DNA from: Scatomonas sp963649395
Lineage (GTDB): Bacteria; Bacillota; Clostridia; Lachnospirales; Lachnospiraceae
NCBI GenBank assembly: GCA_963649395.1
Contig: CAVJHW010000068.1
Span: 1 to 13,490, forward strand
Direction of reading: 5' to 3'
DNA length: 13,490 nt
Of this stretch, positions 7,092 through 12,637 are shown in pieces. The notes below the pieces were generated by a model that worked only from the letters and a program-made list of their open reading frames with translations, was not told the origin of the DNA and searched no databases. A program made the translations under genes and the position numbers. Within the stretch, counting starts at the first letter, position 1, and every line of letters begins with the position of its first letter.

Positions 7092-8966
7092 TTATTCTTC
7101 TTCCTTCTTCCTAGCCAATATTCCTTGCAAAATCACTGCCGCAGCCCCTGCGCCAACCACAGATACGACTGCCACAAGACCCAGGGTCAGATAGGTCTTC
7201 TCAGAAGTACCTGTCATCTGCTCTGCAATCAGATCCTTCCATTCCTGCAGACCATAACTTCCTGCGCTCCCCTCTTCCTTCCGGGAACTGCCGCTTTGAT
7301 TTTGGTCTTGATTTTGGCTCTGATACCAAAGGATCCTTTCCAGATCCGCCACCAGATTCTCCAGGGAATCCAGCTCAAAGACATCTGTCAGATTGCTCTC
7401 CTCCAGCACTTGACGATAGGGTTTGGCAGTGGCCGAGGCCGAGATCTTCATATAGGCATCCACCGCCAGGTCCCTGTCCGTATCCGCCAGACAGAAGAGT
7501 TCCAGCGCCGCCAAAGCGGAGGTGGCATAGCTGATCATATAAGAGGGCTGGGAAAACAAATGAGTGGTCTCCACCCAATTACTGGCATAGGATCTGTCCA
7601 GACCATAGTCCTCTACGATGGAAGCCATTTCCCGATTCATTTCCTTCAGGGTCATATCCGGATTGGCATAGACCTCTGTCTCAAACTCATCATAGGCGCA
7701 GCTAATGAGGATATTGACCAGCATTTCATACAAGACATAAGCTTGCATGGCTTGACCCAATTCCGGATACATCTCCTCATAATAAGGATAGAAAAGCAGT
7801 TCCAAGCCCTGGGAATGGATCTCGGACACATCCATGTTGGCATTGGTATAAAGCGCCGGCGTATTGTCATGATAAATGGAATTGAAATGCCCAAACTCAT
7901 GGATCACCGTAAAGACATCCAGATAGGAGTCATAACGATTGTCATAAATATAGGCATCTCCATAGGTGGGCAGATCGGTGGTATAAGCCATGCCGATCTT
8001 ATTCTCATCGCTCTCCAGCGTATAGAGTGCATGCTCCGTAAAATAAGAGAAGCATTCTCCTATCTCCGAATTGATCTTCTCCATATAGGGGGCCAGGCCA
8101 TCCAGCAAGTCCTGATCACTGACTTGATAGTCTTCAAAGACCTCTTCTACCCCAGCCTCCAGCGCCCGGTCCACCAGATCATAGAAAAAGGGAACCAGCT
8201 CTTCCTTCACATTCTCCCGCAGTTCCGCCGCATCCTCCAGGCTATAATCCCGAAAATATGCCATTTCATAGGAATATTCCGCATAGGATTCATACCCTGC
8301 TGCCTGGGCAATCTCCGTTCGCAGCTCAACCAGCTCCAGGAAAATATCGCCCAAAACCTTATTTTCTTCCCCATCGGAGTCATAGGAGTCCATGAGCTTC
8401 TCCTCATATTCCGCCACCAGCTCCTGATGCCTGTTATAGAGGTCTGCCTCCTCCTCCGTCATATCCTCATAGGCCAGATAAGAAGCTTCATTATATTCAT
8501 CCATATCCTCCCGGCAGATATAACCATATTCCGAATTTAGCATCTCCCGCAGACTGGAGGAAGCCTGATCCGCCGCCACCGTATAGATCTCACTCACCTG
8601 GTCATTCCAGTCTGCGGCCTCCTGATCCTCCATGTTGCTGTAGTAATCCAGATTAGCCAAGGCTGACATGGTCATCAGCTGGTTCACCTGGTTCTTCAGG
8701 CTCTCATAGAGTTCCGTCACCCTGTCCTCCTGACCAGACATCCCGCAGAGGGTCTTTAATTCCTCCACCGTCTCGGTGAAGGAGTCCGCATCAAAGGACT
8801 TTCGGTCCATCTCATCCAGGGAAAGACCCTGGTGAACCTTCTCCGGATAATAGGACCCCTCCCCACCGGATACCGTGACAGCCGCCACATTCTGAGCCGT
8901 CAGAGAACACAGAAGAATTCCTGTCAACCATCCCTTATTGATTTCTTTCCCAATTCTTTTTCTCAT
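7092..8966 (-). CDS. Secreted, C-terminally membrane-anchored M3-family oligoendopeptidase
   Basis: Zinc peptidase of the thimet/PepF class that cleaves short peptides. From the chosen start it has 624 residues. A Sec-type signal peptide is visible: MRKRIGKEINKG, then a hydrophobic stretch and an AxA-like region near 25-30. The acidic helical body includes the zinc motif VIHEFGHFN (His356, Glu357, His360) and the third-ligand segment SEIHSQGLE (Glu382). After a Gln/Ser/Gly-rich spacer, a C-terminal hydrophobic helix (about 592-617) ends in ARKKEEE, a stop-transfer anchor. It should therefore sit on the outer face of the membrane, unlike ordinary cytoplasmic PepF. The frame is open to an ATG at 9080 inside aspS, but MRKR at 8966 has AGAGAGG 7 bases upstream and begins the signal peptide, so it was chosen. 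It follows aspS by 50 bases and abuts the methyltransferase gene. Confidence 0.92.
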   Translation of the reverse strand: MRKRIGKEINKGWLTGILLCSLTAQNVAAVTVSGGEGSYYPEKVHQGLSLDEMDRKSFDADSFTETVEELKTLCGMSGQEDRVTELYESLKNQVNQLMTMSALANLDYYSNMEDQEAADWNDQVSEIYTVAADQASSSLREMLNSEYGYICREDMDEYNEASYLAYEDMTEEEADLYNRHQELVAEYEEKLMDSYDSDGEENKVLGDIFLELVELRTEIAQAAGYESYAEYSYEMAYFRDYSLEDAAELRENVKEELVPFFYDLVDRALEAGVEEVFEDYQVSDQDLLDGLAPYMEKINSEIGECFSYFTEHALYTLESDENKIGMAYTTDLPTYGDAYIYDNRYDSYLDVFTVIHEFGHFNSIYHDNTPALYTNANMDVSEIHSQGLELLFYPYYEEMYPELGQAMQAYVLYEMLVNILISCAYDEFETEVYANPDMTLKEMNREMASIVEDYGLDRSYASNWVETTHLFSQPSYMISYATSALAALELFCLADTDRDLAVDAYMKISASATAKPYRQVLEESNLTDVFELDSLENLVADLERILWYQSQNQDQNQSGSSRKEEGSAGSYGLQEWKDLIAEQMTGTSEKTYLTLGLVAVVSVVGAGAAAVILQGILARKKEEE

Positions 8967-8973
8967 GGCAGGA

Positions 8974-8980
8974 CCTCTCT
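8974..8980 (-). promoter_or_regulatory. Ribosome binding site that sets the M3 peptidase start
   Basis: AGAGAGG on the minus strand, 7 bases before the ATG at 8966-8964. It lies between the aspS stop and the peptidase gene and supports the short start over the upstream ATG at 9080, which lies within aspS and would bury the signal peptide. Confidence 0.7.
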
Positions 8981-9016
8981 TTTCAAAGCAACCCCGGAAG
9001 CCTCGGCTTGCAGATA

Positions 9017-10765
9017 TCAGCGAATCTTTATATGGGCTTCCCGCAGCTGGGTCTCCGTCACCTCCCCCGGGGCTCCGCACATGAGATCCTGGGCATTGCC
9101 ATTCATGGGGAAGGGAATGATCTCCCGAATATTTTCTTCATTACGCAAAAGCATGATCATTCGATCAATGCCTGGGGCCATACCTGCATGGGGCGGTGCT
9201 CCAAACTGGAAGGCGTTGTACAGGGCTCCAAACTTCTCCTTCAGGTCTTCCTGGGTATAACCGGCAATCTCGAAGGCCTTCACCATGATATCCAGATTAT
9301 GGTTCCGCACCGCACCGGAGGACAACTCTACCCCATTGCAAACAATATCATATTGGTAAGCCAATATTTCCAGAGGATCCTTTTCCTTCAAGGCCTGCAG
9401 ACCTCCCTGGGGCATGGAGAAGGGGTTGTGGGTGAAGATAATCTTCTTCTCCTCCTGATCATACTCGAACATGGGGAAATCATTGACAAAGCAGAAGCGA
9501 TAGGCCTTCTCTTCGCACAAACCCAATCTCTGGCCCAGCTCCGTGCGGATCTGTCCCGCATATACCGCTGCCCGCTCTTCCTTGTCTGCGATGAAGAAAA
9601 TGGTATCTCCCGGCACCAAACCTGCCAGATCGGCCATCTCCTGTTTCCTGTCTTCGGGAATAAATTTGTCAATGGGCCCCTTGTAGCTTCCATCCTCCAA
9701 GACCTCCAGATAGCCCAATCCCCCCATTCCGATGGAGGTAGCAAACTTCAGCAGCTTCTCATGAAAGCCCTTGGACATATCTGCATGAACCTTCACGGCG
9801 CGCACTGTTTTCTTATGGAAGGGCTTGAAGGTACAATGCTGAAAGAAATCCGTCACATCCACAATCCGCAGGGGGTTGCGCAGATCCGGTTTATCGGTGC
9901 CAAATTCCAGCATGGCCTGCTTGTAGCTGATCACCGGATAAGGCGCTTGGGTTACTTCATACCCTTCCGGTGCGAAGCGCTGGAAGGTCTCTGTCAGAAC
10001 CTCCTCCCCTACCCGGAAGACATCCTCCTGAGTGGCAAAGCTCATCTCGAAATCCAGCTGATAGAATTCTCCCGGAGACCGATCGGCTCTGGCATCCTCG
10101 TCACGAAAGCAGGGAGCTATCTGAAAATATTTGTCGAACCCAGACACCATCAGCAGCTGCTTGAACTGCTGGGGCGCCTGGGGCAGGGCATAGAACTTCC
10201 CCTTAAACTTACGGGAGGGTACAATATAATCCCTGGCACCCTCCGGAGAAGAAGCACAGAGAATAGGAGTCTGGATCTCCAGAAAACCCATCTCCGTCAT
10301 TTTCTGCCGCAGATAACTGATAACCTTGGAGCGGAAAATCATATTCTCCTGGACCTTGCGATTCCTCAAGTCCAGATACCGGTACTTGAGGCGAACCTCT
10401 TCCCTGGTCTCCTTGGAGGTCATGATCTCAAAGGGGAGCTGGCGATAGACCTTGCCCAGCACCTCCACGGAATGAGCCTCTAACTCGATGGTCCCGGTAG
10501 GAATCTTCGGATTATAAGTCTCCTCATCCCGGTGCTCCACCAGACCTTCAAGGGAGATGCAATCCTCCTTATTGAGGCCCTCCAGAAGGCTGGTATCCCG
10601 CATAACCACCTGCATGATTCCATACATATCCCGCAGGTCAATAAAGGATACCCCTCCATGATCTCGGATGTTCTCCACCCAGCCTGCCAAACGCAGGGTC
10701 GCCCCCACGTCACCTTCCGTCACCTGATCCAAAGTTCGGTTTCGATACATGTTCGATGTGTTCAT
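9017..10765 (-). CDS. aspS: Aspartyl-tRNA synthetase, bacterial type, probably non-discriminating
   Basis: Class II synthetase charging tRNA-Asp, and probably tRNA-Asn, with aspartate in the cytoplasm. The 582 residues match the bacterial form with a GAD insertion. The N-terminal OB-fold anticodon domain includes GWVENIRDHGGVSFIDLRD (28-46). Motif 1 lies around RSKVISYLRQKMTEMGFLEI (145-164). Motif 2 is CFRDEDARADRSPGEFYQLD (219-238), and motif 3 is GMAPGIDRMIMLL near residue 540. His36 in RDHGG is the residue type reported in non-discriminating bacterial AspRS, where discriminating enzymes such as E. coli's have Leu (known from family work, aligned by eye). The start at 10765 has AGAAGGAG about 10 bases upstream; the Met at 10750 is possible. 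It is first in the unit after a T-box leader, followed 50 bases on by the M3 peptidase gene. No gatCAB or asnS is seen in the window. Confidence 0.96.
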   Translation of the reverse strand: MNTSNMYRNRTLDQVTEGDVGATLRLAGWVENIRDHGGVSFIDLRDMYGIMQVVMRDTSLLEGLNKEDCISLEGLVEHRDEETYNPKIPTGTIELEAHSVEVLGKVYRQLPFEIMTSKETREEVRLKYRYLDLRNRKVQENMIFRSKVISYLRQKMTEMGFLEIQTPILCASSPEGARDYIVPSRKFKGKFYALPQAPQQFKQLLMVSGFDKYFQIAPCFRDEDARADRSPGEFYQLDFEMSFATQEDVFRVGEEVLTETFQRFAPEGYEVTQAPYPVISYKQAMLEFGTDKPDLRNPLRIVDVTDFFQHCTFKPFHKKTVRAVKVHADMSKGFHEKLLKFATSIGMGGLGYLEVLEDGSYKGPIDKFIPEDRKQEMADLAGLVPGDTIFFIADKEERAAVYAGQIRTELGQRLGLCEEKAYRFCFVNDFPMFEYDQEEKKIIFTHNPFSMPQGGLQALKEKDPLEILAYQYDIVCNGVELSSGAVRNHNLDIMVKAFEIAGYTQEDLKEKFGALYNAFQFGAPPHAGMAPGIDRMIMLLRNEENIREIIPFPMNGNAQDLMCGAPGEVTETQLREAHIKIR

Positions 10766-10802
10766 TTCCCATTCGCTCCTTCTAAATCCTCTTCATATAA
10801 AT

Positions 10803-10846
10803 AAAACTGCCCATCCTAAGCCTGCTTTTGCTCAGGACGAACAGTT
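10803..10846 (-). terminator. T-box leader terminator before aspS
   Basis: On the minus strand CGTCCTGAGC (10839-10830) pairs with GCTTAGGATG (10822-10813), extended by an outer AACTG/CAGTT stem (10846-10842 with 10809-10805), and is followed by TTTTATTT. This is the regulated intrinsic terminator of the T-box. Its 5' arm shares GTCCT with the antiterminator that can pair with AGG of the T-box sequence. Confidence 0.85.
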
Positions 10847-11076
10847 GCTGTCCGCGGTACCACCTGGTTTGCTGCTGGCGCAGCCACTCTACGGTTCTAA
10901 CCTGCCGCTTATCGCGCAGCTGACGGCGTACCTACTGATTCCTGCAGATGCATGCAGGAGAATGTTCGGATTGCAGCTGATAAAGTGTTCTTCACGCAGA
11001 TTCACTTTGCAGGATTCTCACCAGCCCTGCTCTCTGTAAACGATAAACTGCGTTACTCCTCTTCGTCGTCGCCATT
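10803..11076 (-). ncRNA. T-box riboswitch controlling aspS; specifier AAC (Asn) overlapping GAA (Glu)
   Basis: The T-box consensus AGGTGGTACCGCG is at 10865-10853 on the minus strand, where the TGGT bulge should pair with the tRNA NCCA end. Upstream is Stem I. Its 5' side has AGTAA (11057-11053, S-turn) then CGCAG (11052-11048). The distal motif AGAGAGCAGGGCTGGTGAGA follows, and the 3' side has CTGCG (10999-10995), TGAAG, AAC (10989-10987), A, CTTT. Aligned by eye with the B. subtilis glyQS Stem I as I remember it (CGCAA-CGAAA-GGC-A), the specifier falls on AAC, an asparagine codon. GAA, a glutamate codon, is one base upstream. No Asp codon (GAC/GAT) occupies the site. Uncharged tRNA should stabilise the antiterminator and turn on aspS and the genes behind it. 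This leader and its promoter fill most of the 438 bases between aspS and the RNA-ligase remnant. Confidence 0.9.
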
Positions 11077-11082
11077 GGAAAA

Positions 11083-11112
11083 ATTATATACTAGAAAAAG
11101 AGACTTTGTCAA
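11083..11112 (-). promoter_or_regulatory. Sigma-A promoter of the aspS T-box transcript
   Basis: Minus strand TTGACA (11112-11107), an 18-base spacer, then TATAAT (11088-11083): both hexamers are perfect. Transcription should start near 11076, just before Stem I of the T-box, giving a leader of about 310 bases. The 90 bases between it and the RNA-ligase remnant show only a small AAAGTC/GACTTT hairpin and nothing else I can name. Confidence 0.88.
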
Positions 11113-11203
11113 TATGGCATACGCACTTCAATCGCAATTACTTATTCTTTTAATACCAAAGTCACCCGACTTTAAACCAAGCGACTTAGTTAATGGCATT
11201 CTG

Positions 11204-11692
11204 TTATTCTCCCCAAGGAAACCCGAAATCACTCCGCTTAATTTTGCACTGCGGCTGTCCGTCCTTCCAGAATACGATGCCTTCGATATTGTGCTTTTCA
11301 AGGTAATCGCGGATTCCAGCAAAGTCTCTCGGTACACCCTGCAGAATGCGGATTCCGTGCTTTTCGATAACATCTTTTTCAAGCCCATATGAATTAGAGC
11401 GGAAATGAGGTCCGATTGCTTCGTATGTTCCATCTTCAGTGGGGCAGTCGGCGTTGCGATAAGCCTCGACGTACCAGATATTACTCTTGTCGTTTTCGTC
11501 AACCCGAACCCAGTGCGGCCAGTGACCGGTTATGGGGTCTGGTTCACAACATGGAATCGCATCTGCGGGAGGAGTTTTGCCGCCCTTGGCGTCATACCTT
11601 TTGTAGAATACTCCGTCAATAATCGCGCAGCAGCTGCCATCCATCTTTTCAGTTGCGACTCCCTCTATAATCTTATTCCTTTCTGTTACGTC
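11204..11692 (-). pseudogene. 5'-truncated RNA-ligase-like nucleotidyltransferase
   Basis: The translated frame resembles short RNA-ligase-family proteins of the covalent nucleotidyltransferase superfamily. Motif I is ATEKMDGSCC (Lys at 11647-11645). FYKRYDAKGGKTPP and EPDPITGHWPHW come next, then DGTYEAIGPHF, motif IV NIEGIVFW and motif V CKIKRSDFGF at the end. The C-terminus looks complete. The 5' end does not: the only ATG after the upstream stop (11693-11695) is at 11644, one codon past the catalytic lysine. The 15 codons before the lysine contain no ATG, GTG or TTG, and the usual 40 or more N-terminal residues are absent. Starting at 11644 would give 146 residues without the lysine. It is therefore probably a remnant; an assembly error or a rare ATT start is less likely. 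It follows the 55-codon ORF in the same frame, separated by its TAA. Family assignment is from remembered motifs. Confidence 0.65.
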
Positions 11693-11860
11693 TTAGAATT
11701 CTATAAAGAACCTCCGTATCCTTGCCTTGACTGCCTCAACAAATACAATAAATGAAGGGTGAGAGTTGTCTTGGCGAACTTCATTCCATGTGTATTGATC
11801 AAATCCAATGCAGAAAGCATTTTTATTATGAGTTTCAAGTTGTTTCATAACCGAAATCAT
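11693..11860 (-). CDS. Small 55-residue protein of unknown function, coupled to the LOG gene
   Basis: The ATG (11860-11858) overlaps the TGA of the LOG-family gene (11859-11857) in an ATGA arrangement, typical of translational coupling; a second Met (MKQLE) is four codons in. The frame reads MISVMKQLETHN to RIRRFFIEF and ends in TAA at 11693-11695. The middle segment FDQYTWNEVRQDNSHPSF looks protein-like, with mixed polar and aromatic residues, and the last third is basic (VKARIRR). No signal peptide or full membrane helix is evident. I do not recognise a family. It is as A+T-rich as the LOG gene at its start. It may be a real small gene, or the 5' part of a larger gene cut by the event that truncated the RNA-ligase frame, with which it shares a reading frame. 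Confidence 0.45.
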   Translation of the reverse strand: MISVMKQLETHNKNAFCIGFDQYTWNEVRQDNSHPSFIVFVEAVKARIRRFFIEF

Positions 11861-12396
11861 TCTACTATTGCTAAAATATTCTTTATTTGCTCCAAGCTTT
11901 CTGCGAAATATATACCTTTTTGTCTTTCTTCTGATGACAACCCCATATCAATCATATGTATAAGAAGTTCTTTAAGACTATCATAATAACCATCGAGATT
12001 ATATAAAATACAAGGAGCGTCTAACTGCTTCAGCGATACTTTTGACATAATCTCTGATATCTCCTCTAAAGTACCTGTCCCTCCCGGAAATGCAATAAAC
12101 GAATTGCCGAGTTCAATCATTTTGTTTTTTCTCTCAGACATATCCTTAGTTACAATCAGTTTTGTTAACCCCTCATGTTGAAACTCATTTTCAATAAAGA
12201 ATTGTGGTTCAACACCGGTAACACTACCACCTGCATGCAATACACTATCGGCTAATGCTCCCATTAAACCGCTTTTAGAACCGCCATACACAAGTGCATT
12301 ACCGCTTTGTCCAATCCAAGTCCCGAGTTCTGTAACTGCCTTTTTTAACGATGAATTATTACCTTCGTTTGCACCAAGATATACCGTAATATTCAT
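11857..12396 (-). CDS. LOG-family protein (TIGR00730-type nucleotide 5'-monophosphate phosphoribohydrolase)
   Basis: A 179-residue Rossmann-fold protein of the 'lysine decarboxylase-like' LOG family. Members hydrolyse the N-glycosidic bond of cytokinin or AMP-type nucleotides, releasing the base and ribose 5-phosphate. Key segments are VYGGSKSGLMGALAD (36-50), MSERKNKM (86-93, Arg/Lys of the substrate site) and the signature PGGTGTLEE (104-112). The length is typical and all signature residues are present, so it looks functional. The start at 12396 has AGGAGAGGG 7 bases upstream. The coding sequence is far A+T-richer than its neighbours (14 G+C of 60 at 11821-11880, against 31 of 60 in aspS at 10021-10080), suggesting acquisition. 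Its 5' edge is fused in frame to a broken remnant, and its 3' end is coupled to a small ORF. The physiological substrate in bacteria is unsettled. Confidence 0.9.
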   Translation of the reverse strand: MNITVYLGANEGNNSSLKKAVTELGTWIGQSGNALVYGGSKSGLMGALADSVLHAGGSVTGVEPQFFIENEFQHEGLTKLIVTKDMSERKNKMIELGNSFIAFPGGTGTLEEISEIMSKVSLKQLDAPCILYNLDGYYDSLKELLIHMIDMGLSSEERQKGIYFAESLEQIKNILAIVE

Positions 12397-12510
12397 ATAT
12401 TTTCCCTCTCCTGACTCGTTTACTAAAGTGACAGATACTTTCAGACCTTCTCCCGGCAGACGTTCCTCACAGCCATAATCGCCATCAAAAATATGTTTGA
12501 TTTTTCACAT
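12397..12510 (-). pseudogene. Remnant of a small acidic protein, interrupted by TGA at codon 2 and fused in frame to LOG
   Basis: In the LOG reading frame the codons before its ATG translate as KIKHIFDGDYGCEER, then LPGEGLKVSVTLVNESGEGKY, running straight into the LOG Met. This is protein-like (36 codons). It is preceded by ATG TGA (12510-12505), so the apparent start codon is followed at once by a stop; AAGGG lies 9 bases before that ATG. Nothing else in frame could serve as a normal start. I read it as the N-terminal part of a short gene whose start was damaged and whose end was replaced by LOG. The LOG ribosome binding site lies inside it. An alternative is that the original had ATG AAA and gained a TGA. 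The family is not identified with confidence. Confidence 0.45.
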
Positions 12511-12515
12511 GGCAA
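12488..12515 (-). promoter_or_regulatory. Weak candidate promoter for the LOG gene
   Basis: Minus strand TTGCCA (12515-12510), a 16-base spacer, then TATTTT (12493-12488). The -35 has one mismatch and the -10 two. It is the best match found between the tuf terminator and LOG; LOG otherwise depends on read-through from tuf. Confidence 0.3.
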
Positions 12516-12560
12516 TAAACCCTTAAAGCTTCATTGCTTTTAGCCAACTTACCCGTTAGA

Positions 12561-12577
12561 GCGCGCCCATGGCGCGC
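12561..12577. repeat. GC-only inverted repeat between tuf terminator and LOG
   Basis: GCGCGCC (12561-12567) and GGCGCGC (12571-12577) are perfect arms around CAT, flanked by TTAG and, three bases after the second arm, CTAA. It is a sharp GC block in an A+T-rich stretch, 10 bases from the tuf terminator stem. There is no T tract of its own. Function unknown; it could be a second terminator-like stem or the edge of a small mobile repeat. Confidence 0.5.
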
Positions 12578-12582
12578 AAACT

Positions 12583-12614
12583 AAAAAGGCTTCCCGGGAA
12601 ATCCCGGAAAGCCT
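12583..12614 (-). terminator. Rho-independent terminator of tuf
   Basis: Minus strand AGGCTTTCCGGG (12614-12603) pairs with CCCGGGAAGCCT (12598-12587) over 12 bp with one G-U and an ATTT loop, followed by TTTTT. It begins 24 bases after the tuf stop codon. Confidence 0.93.
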
Positions 12615-12637
12615 CAAATCTACCAAATAATATGTAA

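Noticed and set aside
7125..8540. Long + strand open frame of about 470 codons, isoleucine-rich, opposite the M3 peptidase gene
   Set aside because: The composition is an antisense artefact of GAT/GAA-rich codons in an acidic protein.
8967..9016. Terminator between aspS and the M3 peptidase gene
   Set aside because: Only an AAGCC/GGCTT palindrome with a 2-base loop and a weak GCAA/TTGC pairing are present, with no real T tract.
9008..10483. Long + strand open frame of about 490 codons opposite aspS
   Set aside because: aspS is certain on the other strand, and the translation resembles nothing.
10749..11392. Two + strand ORFs over the T-box leader
   Set aside because: They are readings of the antisense of a structured RNA; the leader explains the sequence.
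11128..11502. Minus-strand 124-codon frame overlapping the RNA-ligase remnant
   Set aside because: It is a different frame from the one holding KxDG and the other ligase motifs, and its residues are not protein-family-like; its last 23 codons after the ligase stop are not supported either.
12505..12510. Selenocysteine or recoded TGA at the ATG-TGA site
   Set aside because: A Sec codon at position 2 would be exceptional, no SECIS-like stem is evident right after it, and a remnant explains it more simply.
12397..12637. Structured RNA or tRNA between tuf and LOG
   Set aside because: No cloverleaf or known riboswitch pattern; the stretch is explained by the tuf terminator, the palindrome and the coding remnant.
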